A DNA stretch of 64,000 nucleotides from Arthrobacter sp. CJ23 (GCF_024741795.1 NZ_CP102950.1:3162001-3226000), one strand, 5' to 3'; shown: positions 36,248 through 45,878, counted from the first letter of the stretch. Program-made: numbers and translations. Notes: generated from the sequence alone by a model not told the origin.

Positions 36248-37570
36248 GTGGTTCTTTTCTCATTGGTGGCTACACACGCCGACATCGATCTCGAAACCGT
36301 TGCTCAGCTGAGCAACGGTTCTTCTGAGCTTGCCTCCGCCGCCCTGGCAGGGTCGCCGCTCGTCACGGGCACCGTGGTCCTGGCCACCTGCAACCGCTAC
36401 GAGGTCTACGGCGAAACCTCCAGCACCGGCGACCTTGAGGCCGCCCGCGCCGCCCTGGTTTCGCAGATCAGCGAACTGAGCGGCGTCAACGAGCGGCTCG
36501 TCTCCCAGGCCTTCAGTACCCGGACCGGCCCCGAGGTCTCCCAGCACCTGTTTGCCGTCAGCGCAGGCCTGGATTCCGCCGTCGTGGGTGAACGCGAGAT
36601 CGCCGGCCAGGTCCGCCGGGCCCTCATCACTGCCCAGCACGAGGGCACCGCCAGCTCCGGCCTGGTGAGGCTCTTCCAGGCTGCCTCCAAGACGGCAAAG
36701 GACGTCGGCGCGCAGACCGCCCTCGGCTCGCGCGGCCTCTCGATCGTTTCCGTCGCCCTGGACCTCGCCACCGATCTCTCGGACAGCGCCGACTGGTCCA
36801 GCAAAAAGGTGGTCGTCTTCGGCACCGGCGCCTACGCCGGCGCCACCATGTCGCTCCTGCGTGAGCGCGGCTGCACGGACATCTCTGTCTACTCGTCCTC
36901 CGGCCGCGCCGAAGGTTTCGTCGCCACGCGCGGCGGCACAGCGCTCGACGCCGACACCCTCCCCGCCGCCGTCGCCGCGGCCGACGTCATGATCGGCTGC
37001 AGCGGTTCGGACACGCGGGTGGAGGCCGAGGACCTCGCCAAGGTCCGCGCAGCTTCCCCGCAGACGCTGATCGCCATCGACCTCGCCCTCACGCACGACT
37101 TCGATCCCGCAGTCGGCGAGCTCGACGGCGTCGAGCTGCTCACGCTTGAGTCCGTGCGCCTCGCGGCACCGCAGGAGCAGGCGGAATCCCTCACCCAGGC
37201 GAGCAGCATCGTCAGCGGCGCGGCCAAGGCCTTCGAGCAGGAACGCGAAATCCGCTCCGTGGATTCAGCCATCGTGGCCCTGCGCCGCCACACCATGAAC
37301 GTGCTGGACGCCGAGATGGAGAAGGTCCGGGCCCGCCACGGCTGCACGGCTGCCGCCGAGGAAGTGGAATTCGCGCTCCGCCGCATGGTCAAGCAGCTCC
37401 TGCATGTGCCGACCGTGCGCGCCCGTGAGCTGGCTTCGAAGGGCCAGCAGGACGACTACGTCGCAGCCCTCGAGGCCCTGTACGGCATCCAGGTGGAACA
37501 GCCCGCCGCTCCGGCTCCGGCCGCCGAGTGCCCCGTGGACCACCAGGACCTGCGTTCCGAAACCGCCTGA
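36248..37570 (+). CDS. hemA: Glutamyl-tRNA reductase
   Basis: First committed enzyme of the C5 route, reducing glutamyl-tRNA(Glu) to glutamate-1-semialdehyde; 440 residues. The catalytic cysteine is Cys48 in [28 protein letters not shown] sequence follows near 115-130 and the NADPH domain has [14 protein letters not shown] near 190. A helical C-terminal dimerisation domain ends in an Ala/Pro-rich tail. GTG 36248 begins the conserved [13 protein letters not shown]. It is divergent from hemE, so the two arms of heme synthesis share one 159-nt control region. Confidence 0.95.
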   Translation: MVLFSLVATHADIDLETVAQLSNGSSELASAALAGSPLVTGTVVLATCNRYEVYGETSSTGDLEAARAALVSQISELSGVNERLVSQAFSTRTGPEVSQHLFAVSAGLDSAVVGEREIAGQVRRALITAQHEGTASSGLVRLFQAASKTAKDVGAQTALGSRGLSIVSVALDLATDLSDSADWSSKKVVVFGTGAYAGATMSLLRERGCTDISVYSSSGRAEGFVATRGGTALDADTLPAAVAAADVMIGCSGSDTRVEAEDLAKVRAASPQTLIAIDLALTHDFDPAVGELDGVELLTLESVRLAAPQEQAESLTQASSIVSGAAKAFEQEREIRSVDSAIVALRRHTMNVLDAEMEKVRARHGCTAAAEEVEFALRRMVKQLLHVPTVRARELASKGQQDDYVAALEALYGIQVEQPAAPAPAAECPVDHQDLRSETA

Positions 37571-37600
37571 GCGCTCAGGCGGACACGCCGGCCTGAACCG

Positions 37601-38620
37601 TCAGGCGAAAGCGTTGACCCCGGTCAGTTCCGCGGACAGGCTCCACAATCGCGCGGCCGCCTCCGGATCAATCGCGTGGGCGTCCACTCCCACGTAGCGG
37701 GCCAGCGGCGAACCGTGGTCCGTGGGCTTGGCGATATCGCAGTCTTCGCAGTACACCCCGCCCATCCCTGCGAGCGCCGGTGACGTGGCGGCCCAAACCG
37801 AGGTGGCGGCGCCCTGGGCCGGCGTCTTGAAGCCTTCCCTGAGGTTTCCTTCGGCGTCCATCCAACCGGCAGCCACCATTTCTTCCCTGGGCAGGTGGCG
37901 CTGCAGTTCCGTCATGATCCCGCCCGGGTGGACGGCAAAGGCCCTCACGCCGAACGGCCGGCCCAGGCGGTCCAGCTCCACCGCCAGGAGCGCATTGGCT
38001 GTCTTCGCCTGTCCGTAGGCGTGCCACTTTTCATAGCCTGCGTCGAAGTTGATGTCATCGAAGCGGATCGGCGAGATCTTGTGGCCAGTGGAGGAAAGGG
38101 AGATCACGCGGGCGGAGCCCGCCGCCACGAGGGCCGGCCACAGCTCGTTCACCAGCGTGTAGTGGCCAAGGTGGTTGGTGGCGAACTGCGACTCCCAGCC
38201 CGGCCCCACGCGCTGCTCCGGGCACGCCATGATGGCGGCGTTGTTGATCAGGATGTCCAGCTTGTCGTGGGCGGCCAGGAAGCGCGCGGCAAAATCCTTG
38301 ACGCTGGCCTGGTCCGCGAGATCCAGCTCCTGTACGTCCACCGAACCCTGCAGGCCGCCTTCCGCACCTCCGGTATCCGCCAGCCCGGCGTCGGCCAGCA
38401 CCGTACGCGCGTGTCCGGGCCGGCGGGCCGGAACCGTCACGTGGACGCCGGCCGAGGCCAGCGCCTTGACCGTCTCCAGCCCCAGCCCGGAATAGCCTCC
38501 CGTGACGATCGCGGTCTTCCCGGCGAGATCGAGGCCGGCGATGACCTCGGCGGCGGTGGAGTAGTGCCCGAATCCCGAAGCAAGGGGATGCTGCGGCGTA
38601 ACCATGGATTCCTCGCTCAT
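37601..38620 (-). CDS. Short-chain dehydrogenase/reductase
   Basis: A 339-residue NAD(P)-dependent oxidoreductase. The cofactor motif is TGGYSGLGLE near residue 42, then NNAAIM, and the catalytic Ser (SLSSTG) and YGQAK (Tyr-x3-Lys) are in place. Length and layout resemble retinol-dehydrogenase-like SDRs of the WWOX/RDH11 type; the substrate is unknown. AAAGG lies upstream of ATG 38620. Convergent with hemA across 30 nt, followed by no same-strand partner. Confidence 0.9.
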   Translation of the reverse strand: MSEESMVTPQHPLASGFGHYSTAAEVIAGLDLAGKTAIVTGGYSGLGLETVKALASAGVHVTVPARRPGHARTVLADAGLADTGGAEGGLQGSVDVQELDLADQASVKDFAARFLAAHDKLDILINNAAIMACPEQRVGPGWESQFATNHLGHYTLVNELWPALVAAGSARVISLSSTGHKISPIRFDDINFDAGYEKWHAYGQAKTANALLAVELDRLGRPFGVRAFAVHPGGIMTELQRHLPREEMVAAGWMDAEGNLREGFKTPAQGAATSVWAATSPALAGMGGVYCEDCDIAKPTDHGSPLARYVGVDAHAIDPEAAARLWSLSAELTGVNAFA

Positions 38621-38674
38621 GACCGGACCTTTCTGGCTGCTTTCGTGTAGGAACCGCTGTTGCCCTGCAGGGCG

Positions 38675-39874
38675 TCAGTAGACGGGCTTCTCCGGCTCGA
38701 CGTCGCGCACCCAGGCCAGGATCCCGCCGTCGAGGTGGCTGACGCGGGTGTAGCCGGCCCGTTGTGCCGCTGCAAGGACCGCGGCCGAGCGCCCGCCCAC
38801 CTTGCAGTGGAACACGATGTCCTTGTCCTGCGGCAGCTCGACCCAGGCCTCCCCGGCCAGGATGCGGCCCTGCGGGATGAGCACCGAGCCGTCGATGCTT
38901 ACAATGCTGTGCTCGCCGCTTTCGCGGACGTCCACCAGTTCGAAGTCGCGCTCCCCCGCAGCCCGTTCGGCAAGCATTACGGCCAGTTGCGTAGCCGTGA
39001 CAGTATGCCCGGCATCAGTGGCCGGCGGCGGCGTGACGCCGCAGAACGCCTCGTAGTCGGTGAGCTCAGTGATGGGTTCCGCTTCAGGGTCCTTGGAGAC
39101 CTTGATCTCGCGCCAGCTGCCGCCCAGGGCGTCGAACAGTGCCACGCGTCCCAGCAGTGAGCGCCCGACGCCGGTGATGAGCTTGACTGCCTCCGTCACC
39201 ATGAGGGAGCCGACGGCGGCGCACAGCATGCCGAACACGCCGCCTTCCCCGCAGGACGGCACGGAGCCTGCGGGCGGGGCTTCGGGGTAGAGGTCGCGGT
39301 AGCTGGGGCCGTGCTTTTCCCAGAAGACGCTGACCTGGCCGTCGAAGCGGAAGATCGACCCCCACACATAGGGCTTGCCGAGGATCGCGGCGGCGTCGTT
39401 GACGAGATAGCGCGTGGCGAAGTTGTCCGCGCCGTCCAGGATCAGGTCGTAGCCGGCGAAGATGTCCAAGGCGTTGGAGGAATCCAGACGGACATTGTGG
39501 AGATTGACCGTGACGAGCGGGTTCAGCTCGGCGATGGCATCGCGCGCGGACTCGATCTTGGGCCGGCCGACGTCCTTGACCCCGTGGATGACCTGGCGCT
39601 GGAGGTTGCTGAGGTCCACGTCATCGTCGTCCACGATGCCGAGCGTGCCCACACCCGCGGCGGCCAGGTAGAGCAGAGCGGGCGAGCCAAGTCCACCGGC
39701 CCCGATCACCAGGACCTTGGCGTTCTTGAGCCGGCGTTGCCCGGCCGCGCCGATCTCGGGGATGATCAGGTGGCGGGAGTACCGTTCCACCTCTGCCGGG
39801 CTCAGTTCCGCGGCTGGTTCTACCAGCGGCGGCAGCGAAACGGGCGTGGTTTGGGCAGCAAAAGTGGTGGCCAT
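38675..39874 (-). CDS. moeZ: MoeB/ThiF-type adenylyltransferase with rhodanese domain (MoeZ-like)
   Basis: A 399-residue fusion. The N-terminal E1-like domain (about 20-275) has GAGGLGSPALLYLAAAGVG for ATP and RQVIHGVKDVGRPK. The C-terminal rhodanese domain (about 295-395) has the active-site Cys in FHCKVGGRS. It adenylates the C-terminal Gly-Gly of small sulfur carriers and thiolates them, as mycobacterial MoeZ does for CysO and MoaD. No separate thiF is seen near thiS in this window, so it may also serve ThiS. Divergent from the TetR gene. A plausible -10, TAATAT, lies at 39913-39908 on the minus strand. Confidence 0.93.
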   Translation of the reverse strand: MATTFAAQTTPVSLPPLVEPAAELSPAEVERYSRHLIIPEIGAAGQRRLKNAKVLVIGAGGLGSPALLYLAAAGVGTLGIVDDDDVDLSNLQRQVIHGVKDVGRPKIESARDAIAELNPLVTVNLHNVRLDSSNALDIFAGYDLILDGADNFATRYLVNDAAAILGKPYVWGSIFRFDGQVSVFWEKHGPSYRDLYPEAPPAGSVPSCGEGGVFGMLCAAVGSLMVTEAVKLITGVGRSLLGRVALFDALGGSWREIKVSKDPEAEPITELTDYEAFCGVTPPPATDAGHTVTATQLAVMLAERAAGERDFELVDVRESGEHSIVSIDGSVLIPQGRILAGEAWVELPQDKDIVFHCKVGGRSAAVLAAAQRAGYTRVSHLDGGILAWVRDVEPEKPVY

Positions 39875-39903
39875 ACTTCAATGTATGCCTGCCGATGCCG
39901 CCC

Positions 39904-39934
39904 GGTCATATTACTGGGAAGTAGAGTGGTCATA
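39904..39934. promoter_or_regulatory. Direct GGTCATA repeats in moeZ-tetR divergent promoter region
   Basis: GGTCATA occurs at 39904-39910 and again at 39928-39934. Between and around them are TAGAGT (39922-39927, plus) and TAATAT (minus), possible -10 boxes for the two divergent genes. The repeats could be sites for the adjacent TetR protein. Confidence 0.3.
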
Positions 39935-39960
39935 ACTGCAAAGGAAAGGCGGGCAGAACT

Positions 39961-40617
39961 GTGGCCGAGGGCGCACGGGCAAAACAGGAGACACCGGAGA
40001 AGCAGGAACGAACCGGATCGCCGCGCTCAGCGAGGTTGCCGCGCGATGAACGCCGCGCCCAGCTGCTCAATGCCGCATTGGAAGTGTTTGTTGCCAACGG
40101 CTTCCACGGCGCCGCGATGGACGAGATCGCCGAGACCGCGCACGTGAGCAAGCCGGTCCTGTACCAGCACTTCCCGTCCAAGCGCGAGCTCTACATGGCG
40201 CTGCTGGACAGCCACCTGGCCACGCTGACGGAGCAAATGCTCTCGGCGCTGAACTCCACGTCCGACAACAAGGAACGCGTCCAGGCCGTCATGCGCGCGT
40301 ACTACCGTTTCATCGCGAGCGACGACCAGGCCCACCGGCTGGTCTTCGAATCGGACCTCATCAACGATCCCGATGTCAGTTCGCGGCTGGAGACATTCAA
40401 CAAGACCTTCGCCGACGCCGTCGCGCACGTCATCGCGGAGGACACCAAGCTGCCCCCGCTCGAGGCGCAGCTCCTGGGCCGCGGACTGGCCGGGATGGCG
40501 CAGGTCAGTGCCCGGTATTGGCTCGAAACGGACGGAAACCTGGACCTCGATGTGGCCAGCGATCTCATCTATCGTTTAGCTTGGCGCGGAATCAGTCGAT
40601 TCCCCAAAGAGTCCTAG
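39961..40617 (+). CDS. TetR/AcrR family regulator
   Basis: A 218-residue regulator with the N-terminal helix-turn-helix (ALEVFVANGFHGAAMDEIAETAHVSKPVLYQHFPSK compressed in residues 36-75) and a ligand-binding C-terminal domain. GTG 39961 is used; the sequence GGAAAGGCGGG lies upstream but somewhat far. The gene order TetR followed by a DUF3107 gene, next to MoeB, is one I recall from mycobacteria (Rv3208-Rv3208A). The effector is unknown. Confidence 0.92.
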   Translation: MAEGARAKQETPEKQERTGSPRSARLPRDERRAQLLNAALEVFVANGFHGAAMDEIAETAHVSKPVLYQHFPSKRELYMALLDSHLATLTEQMLSALNSTSDNKERVQAVMRAYYRFIASDDQAHRLVFESDLINDPDVSSRLETFNKTFADAVAHVIAEDTKLPPLEAQLLGRGLAGMAQVSARYWLETDGNLDLDVASDLIYRLAWRGISRFPKES

Positions 40618-40667
40618 GCTACAAATAGAGGACTGACTTAATTCTTGATTGGCTTGGAGGCCTTGCT

Positions 40668-40892
40668 GTGGAAGTAAAGATCGGCATTCAGAACGTGGGC
40701 CGCGAAATCGTGCTGGAAACCGCCATGGATGCGGAGGCCGTCGCCAAGATCGTCGCCGAGGCCGTGTCCAAGGGCACCGAGCTGCGCCTGACCGACGAAA
40801 AGGGCCGCCAGATCATCGTCCCCGGCAACGTCCTTGGCTACGTGGAGATCGGCGCCGAGGAAGCCCGCCGCGTCGGTTTCGGCGTCCTCTAG
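40668..40892 (+). CDS. DUF3107 protein
   Basis: A 74-residue conserved actinobacterial protein (MEVKIGIQNVGREIVLET... ending RRVGFGVL), similar in size and sequence to mycobacterial TB9.4. It is predicted to be a small soluble alpha/beta protein; the function is unknown to me. GTG 40668 follows GGAGG by 7 nt. It lies 50 nt after the TetR gene and just before a small membrane protein gene. Confidence 0.92.
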   Translation: MEVKIGIQNVGREIVLETAMDAEAVAKIVAEAVSKGTELRLTDEKGRQIIVPGNVLGYVEIGAEEARRVGFGVL

Positions 40893-40918
40893 GCACTCCC
40901 CGGAAACCAGGAGCCCCC

Positions 40919-41221
40919 ATGCTTTCACTCGTCATCGTGGTCCTTGCCACCGCCGCCGCGGGCTTCATTGTCTGGGCAAATGACAAGCACCACGCAACGT
41001 ACGGCATCATCCTGCCCGCCGGGGTGGCAGTGGCTGTGGGCATGCTGAGCTGGATCGTCTGCCTCCAGATCGGCCTGGGCTACCGGCCCGGCCTGACCTG
41101 GATGCCGTGGGTCCTGCCGATCGCCCTGGGTGCAGCGGCGTCCGTCGCAGCAGTGGCGTTCCTGGGCCGGGCGCGCGCCAAGCACGACATCCAGGCGCTG
41201 ACCGCCGCGCTCAAGCTGTAG
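40919..41221 (+). CDS. Small hypothetical membrane protein
   Basis: A 100-residue protein with three hydrophobic segments (MLSLVIVVLATAAAGFIVWA, IILPAGVAVAVGMLSWIVCL, and WVLPIALGAAASVAAVAFLG) and a basic C-terminus. No enzymatic motif is visible. AGGAG lies 6 nt before ATG 40919. It follows the DUF3107 gene by 26 nt on the same strand, so the two are probably co-transcribed. Convergent with the pterin dehydratase-VOC gene. Confidence 0.75.
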   Translation: MLSLVIVVLATAAAGFIVWANDKHHATYGIILPAGVAVAVGMLSWIVCLQIGLGYRPGLTWMPWVLPIALGAAASVAAVAFLGRARAKHDIQALTAALKL

Positions 41222-41223
41222 TT

Positions 41224-41895
41224 TCAGTCCTCGAGATCCGGCTCGTGCCCCGCTTCGGTGCACAGGCAGAGCCGGTTGCCTTGTGAATCCGTGACCACCA
41301 CCCACCCGGGTGCGTGGTCATGGTTCATTAAGGCCCCGGTCGCCGCCGTTTTCTCGATGGCCGGGCCCGATTCGGCCAGGCTCCGGTGCACGTCCACGTG
41401 GATGCGGTTGGCGTTGGGCGTCGGCGATTCCTGGAACCACAGGGCCGGTCCCCTGCCATGGGGGTCCACGAGGTCCCCGTATCGTCCCTTGCGGTAGCCC
41501 AGGGCCACCCGCCAGACCTCGGAGATCGCTTCCGGATTGTCGGTGTCGATCGCCAGTTCCATGGTCCTGTACAGCCCGGGCTCGGCCACGGCTCCGGCGT
41601 CCGAGGCGGCAGCGCTGGCCGCGGTGGCGGCGGCGACGTCCCGGCTGCTCACCTCGGAGCCGGCGTCGTGCGAGGTGTACCGGAGGAAGACCCGGTTGTA
41701 GCGCCAGTCCAGATCGGGGTGGTGGTTCTGTTCTTCCGCGATCTGCCCGACGGCGGCAATCAGCGCCAGCGCGCCGGCTGCCGTCGGCGTTTTGTACACG
41801 GTGACGAGCCCGCCGAGCCGGTACCGCCAGTCCGGCAGTTCCGCCAAGGCGGCGTCGATCGCCGGCCTGGTGAGGACATTTTCCTTGCCTGCCAT
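41224..41895 (-). CDS. Pterin-4a-carbinolamine dehydratase fused to a VOC domain
   Basis: A 223-residue two-domain protein. The N-terminal part (1-95) is a PhhB/PCD domain: LPDWRYRLGGLVTVYKT, the catalytic EEQNHHPDLDWRYNRVFLRYTSHDAG. The C-terminal part (about 110-223) is a glyoxalase/VOC-like domain (AIDTDNPEAISEVWRVALGYR... GRGPALWFQE... RIHVDVHR). The first domain normally recycles hydroxylated tetrahydropterin; the role of the second is unknown. ATG 41895 has GGAG 5 nt upstream. It lies 40 nt after thiG on the same strand. Confidence 0.88.
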   Translation of the reverse strand: MAGKENVLTRPAIDAALAELPDWRYRLGGLVTVYKTPTAAGALALIAAVGQIAEEQNHHPDLDWRYNRVFLRYTSHDAGSEVSSRDVAAATAASAAASDAGAVAEPGLYRTMELAIDTDNPEAISEVWRVALGYRKGRYGDLVDPHGRGPALWFQESPTPNANRIHVDVHRSLAESGPAIEKTAATGALMNHDHAPGWVVVTDSQGNRLCLCTEAGHEPDLED

Positions 41896-41935
41896 GGCTG
41901 CTCCTCGGCTTGGGACTCCCCGCTGGGGGACGCGC

Positions 41936-42736
<801 letters not shown>

Positions 42737-42973
42737 TCAGCCTCCCTGTACTGCGGTTACGAGTTCGAGTTCGTCGCCTTCTGCGAGCGCCGTGGCAGCC
42801 CACTGGCTGCGCGGCACCACTTCGGAATTGCGTGCGACGGCGACGCCCAGCTTGCCGCCGTCGGACGCCTGGCCGCGGTGGTCCAGCACGCGGCCGGTCA
42901 CTTGGCTGACGAGGGTGGTGACGGAAGCGCCGTCGGAGAGCTCGTGGGCTGAGCCGTTGAGGGTGATGTTCAT
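42737..42973 (-). CDS. thiS: Sulfur carrier protein ThiS
   Basis: A 78-residue ubiquitin-like carrier ending in the required Gly-Gly (TAVQGG), which is thiocarboxylated to give sulfur for the thiazole. The core reads MNITLNGSAHELSDGASVTTLV and GVAVARNSEVVPRSQW. ATG 42973 overlaps the thiO stop (ATGA). An adenylyltransferase for it is not in this cluster; the MoeB-rhodanese protein encoded about 3 kb away is a candidate. Confidence 0.95.
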   Translation of the reverse strand: MNITLNGSAHELSDGASVTTLVSQVTGRVLDHRGQASDGGKLGVAVARNSEVVPRSQWAATALAEGDELELVTAVQGG

Positions 42974-44316
42974 GCCGGATCCTTGCTTGCTGCGGAAGGG
43001 GTTGCTGCAGTGTGGACTGCTGATGTTGGGACGGATGAGCCGTGGCTTCCGGAGAAGCGGTCCGGGCGGAACCTGGACCACCGGGGGTCCTCCACTCCGG
43101 AGAGGAGCTGGCCGACGATCCGTGCGGCCACGGGGGTGAGCAGGACGCCGTGGCGGAAGAAGCCGGTGGCTACCACCAGGCCTTCGATGTCGCCGCGGCC
43201 GCCCTGGACGCGGCCGAGCAGGGGCGCGTTGTCCGGGGTGCCCGGCCGTGCCCGCGCCGTGGCTTCGAGCAGTTCTAGTTCGGCCACCGCGGGGACCAGG
43301 ACCTGGGCGTCGCGGAGCAGCTGGTAAACGCCGCCGGCGGAGACGGCATTGGAGGAGGCGGACAGCCCGTCTTCACGCTGCGTCGCCCCGATCACCACGG
43401 TTCCGTCGTCCCGGGGAACGATGTAGACAGGCACGCCGCGCACCATGCCACGGACCGTGCAGGTCAGCAGCGGGCGGAGGTGTTCGGGAACGCGCAGCCG
43501 CAGGATGTCCCCGTAGACGGGACGCAAGGGCAGCGCGAGGCCCTCCGGGAGTCCGGCCAGGGCGGCGGCGCCGAGGCCGTTGGCCACCACAGTTTCCGCA
43601 GCCCGCACCACGGTTCCGTGCTGGGTCACGGTTCCGCCCCCAAGACCCGTCTCGGTCTCCAGTACTGCCCCGGCCACGCGGCCGTCCTCCCACAGGAGTG
43701 ACGCGGCCCGGGCGCGGAGCGCAAAGCCATCCTCTGCCCCGGCCACCCAGCTGGGATCTCCCAGGCCGTGGTTGGCGAGGGACGCCAGGATCCGGCGGGC
43801 GAGCTTGCGGGGGTCCACCTGGTGGTCGGCGGGGATGACGAAGGCGCAGGAGATCTGTGGGCTCAGCAAGGGTTCGCGGCTCCGGGCTTCGCGGAGCGCC
43901 AGCGGTTCCACCGCCAGTCCGTGTGCCAGCTGGACGTCCCGGAGGTCGGCGAGCGCCCGCCGGTCCGCGGCGTCGGCACCCACGGCGAGGGTCGCCGTCG
44001 TGCGGTATCCGGTCCCAAGGGCCGCGTCCCCGGGATCCGACGCCGCCGGCAGCGTCCGTTCGAACTCCGGCCAGAGCGCCGAGGACTCCAGCATGAGGTC
44101 CAGGAGGTCTTCCTCCTGGTAGTGCAGTTCGCTGACGGGGGCCAGCATGCCGGCCGCGGCGTACGTGGCGCCCGTGGCCGGTGCGGGATCGATGAGGACT
44201 ACGGAGCGTCCTGCTTTGCGGGCCTCCAGGGCGATGCCCAGCCCGATGATGCCTCCGCCGATCACGGCGACGTCCGCGTGCAGGGTGCCGGGACGGTTCT
44301 GCATTGTGTCAGCCAT
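42970..44316 (-). CDS. thiO: Glycine oxidase ThiO
   Basis: FAD enzyme that oxidises glycine to dehydroglycine (iminoacetate) for the thiazole ring; 448 residues. The dinucleotide site is VAVIGGGIIGLGIALEARKAG near residue 15, and GATYAAAGMLAPVSELHY and GTVVIGATQREDG match the family. GGAAGGAG lies just before ATG 44316, immediately after the TPP aptamer. An in-frame ATG at 44304 is less likely because it has no ribosome site. Confidence 0.94.
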   Translation of the reverse strand: MADTMQNRPGTLHADVAVIGGGIIGLGIALEARKAGRSVVLIDPAPATGATYAAAGMLAPVSELHYQEEDLLDLMLESSALWPEFERTLPAASDPGDAALGTGYRTTATLAVGADAADRRALADLRDVQLAHGLAVEPLALREARSREPLLSPQISCAFVIPADHQVDPRKLARRILASLANHGLGDPSWVAGAEDGFALRARAASLLWEDGRVAGAVLETETGLGGGTVTQHGTVVRAAETVVANGLGAAALAGLPEGLALPLRPVYGDILRLRVPEHLRPLLTCTVRGMVRGVPVYIVPRDDGTVVIGATQREDGLSASSNAVSAGGVYQLLRDAQVLVPAVAELELLEATARARPGTPDNAPLLGRVQGGRGDIEGLVVATGFFRHGVLLTPVAARIVGQLLSGVEDPRWSRFRPDRFSGSHGSSVPTSAVHTAATPSAASKDPA

Positions 44317-44321
44317 GGGGC

Positions 44322-44432
44322 TCCTTCCCTACGCCGGTACTAGCCGGATCAGGTCAAGCGGTCGGCGCTGAAGCCCTCTCAGCCGCGTGGCGTTTGTGAC
44401 CGCCACTGCGGCTCCCGCAGTACCAGCCCAGT
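44322..44432 (-). ncRNA. TPP riboswitch (THI element)
   Basis: Minus-strand sequence carries the conserved aptamer blocks in order: CGGGAGCC, GCGGCTGAGAGGGC, GACCGCTTGACCTGATCC, and GGCGTAGGGAAGG. CTGAGA and CCTGATC are the TPP-contacting cores. The last conserved block runs directly into the GGAAGGAG ribosome site of thiO, so control at translation initiation is likely, with thiamine pyrophosphate lowering thiOSG expression. There is no room for a separate terminator hairpin. Confidence 0.94.
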
Positions 44433-44442
44433 GTAAAGGAAC

Positions 44443-44448
44443 TACGCT
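44443..44448 (+). promoter_or_regulatory. thiE: Putative thiE -10 box (leaderless)
   Basis: TACGCT lies 6 nt before the thiE ATG, so transcription should begin at or next to the start codon. On the opposite strand TACACT (44435-44430) is a plausible -10 for the thiO riboswitch transcript, so the two divergent promoters overlap. Confidence 0.5.
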
Positions 44449-44454
44449 GTCTCC

Positions 44455-45138
44455 ATGACCCAGCACGATGTCCACACCACGGCCCGCCTCTATCTCTGCA
44501 CCGATGCCCGCAAGACGCAGGGCGATTTCGAAGACTTCGTCGATGCCGCTTTCGAAGGCGGCGTGGACATCATCCAGCTCCGCGACAAGTCCCTGGAAGC
44601 GGCCGAGGAACTCGAACTTCTCGAGGTCCTGCACAAGGTGGCCCACCGTCACGGACGCTTGTGGGCCGTCAACGACAGGGCCGATATTGCCCTGCTTTCC
44701 GGGGCTCCGGTGTTCCATATCGGCCAGAAGGACCTGCCGTTGCGCTCGGCCCGGCACATCCTCCACGACCCCACGGTGATCGGCCTGTCCACGCACACCA
44801 CGGAGCAGATCGATGCCGCGATCGCAGCCGCCCCGGGCCGCAGCGGCCTGGACTATTTCTGCGTGGGCCCGGTCTGGGCAACGCCCACCAAGCCGGGTCG
44901 GGACGCCGTCGGCCTGGAGCTGGTCACATATGCAAAAGAAGCCGTGCGCAGGGCCGATGAGGAGACCGTGGGCGGCGTGCTGCTGCCCTGGTTCGCGATC
45001 GGCGGCATCGACCTCACAAACGTTGGGCAGGTCGTGGCAGCGGGTGCCGACAGGATCGTGGTGGTGCGTGCCATCACCGAAGCGGCGGACCCGACGGCGG
45101 CCGCCCGGGAACTGCTCGCCGCGCTCGACGCCGGGTAG
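44455..45138 (+). CDS. thiE: Thiamine-phosphate synthase
   Basis: Joins hydroxymethylpyrimidine pyrophosphate and thiazole phosphate; 227 residues. [68 protein letters not shown] and [28 protein letters not shown] are the typical ThiE blocks of the TIM barrel. ATG 44455 has no ribosome site but has a TACGCT box 6 nt upstream. Unlike the divergent thiOSG genes, its mRNA cannot carry the TPP aptamer, so it probably escapes that control. Confidence 0.95.
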   Translation: MTQHDVHTTARLYLCTDARKTQGDFEDFVDAAFEGGVDIIQLRDKSLEAAEELELLEVLHKVAHRHGRLWAVNDRADIALLSGAPVFHIGQKDLPLRSARHILHDPTVIGLSTHTTEQIDAAIAAAPGRSGLDYFCVGPVWATPTKPGRDAVGLELVTYAKEAVRRADEETVGGVLLPWFAIGGIDLTNVGQVVAAGADRIVVVRAITEAADPTAAARELLAALDAG

Positions 45139-45181
45139 CCAGTCAGTCCCTCACCGCTCATGCGCTTGGGCGCGAGGCCGC

Positions 45182-45850
45182 TCAGGCCGTCAGGCCGAGC
45201 CCGGTCATCCGGCGGGCGTGCCGCTCGGCGAGGTCCGCCGTCAGCTTCCCGAGGGTTTCCCGGGCGTCGCCGGTACTGCTGAGCAGCGGCCCCAGCAGGG
45301 CGTGTTCCATGCTGACGCGCTGGGCCTGGGTGAGGGCCTCGCCCACCAGACGGCGGCCCCACAGTGCCAGCCGGGAGGCAAGGCGCGGGTCCTCTGCCAG
45401 GGCGCGCTGCAGCAGATCACGCAGCACGGCCGTGGACTCCTCCGAGACCAGGATCCGCTCAACCACCTCACGGGTGTCCGCGTCGAGGAACTCGGACACT
45501 GACTTGTAGAAGTCCGAGGACACGGTGTCAATGACGTAGGCCTTCATCAGGGACTCGTACCAGTCGCCCGGCTTGGTGCGCTCGTGGAAGTGGTCCACGG
45601 AACGCTGGAACGGCAGCATGGTTTCCTCGGCATCTACGCCCAGCTCTTCGAGCCGGGCGCTGACCAGTTCGAAGTGCTGGAATTCGATCACCGCGATCCG
45701 GCCCAGCAAGGCACGGTCGTGCAGGGTAGGCGCGTAGCGCGCATCGGAGGAGAGACGCCCGAAGGCTGACAGTTCGCCATAGGCCATGACGCCCAGGAGG
45801 TCCGTCACGAGGCGCTGGTACGGAGCATTGCCGGCCGAAGATGTGCCCAT
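45182..45850 (-). CDS. Ferritin-like fold protein
   Basis: A 222-residue helical protein. IAVIEFQHFELVSARLEELGVD near residue 55 and WYESLMKAYVIDTVSSDFYKSV near 105 contain the acidic and His residues expected of a di-iron ferritin-like four-helix bundle; it has distant resemblance to MiaE-type hydroxylases. Mycobacteria keep a homologue beside the RhlE helicase (Rv3210c, from memory). The reaction is unknown. Its start lies 41 nt from the divergent RNB gene. Confidence 0.8.
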   Translation of the reverse strand: MGTSSAGNAPYQRLVTDLLGVMAYGELSAFGRLSSDARYAPTLHDRALLGRIAVIEFQHFELVSARLEELGVDAEETMLPFQRSVDHFHERTKPGDWYESLMKAYVIDTVSSDFYKSVSEFLDADTREVVERILVSEESTAVLRDLLQRALAEDPRLASRLALWGRRLVGEALTQAQRVSMEHALLGPLLSSTGDARETLGKLTADLAERHARRMTGLGLTA

Positions 45851-45878
45851 GCTCCAAGACTAACCGCCGATTTCGGGC

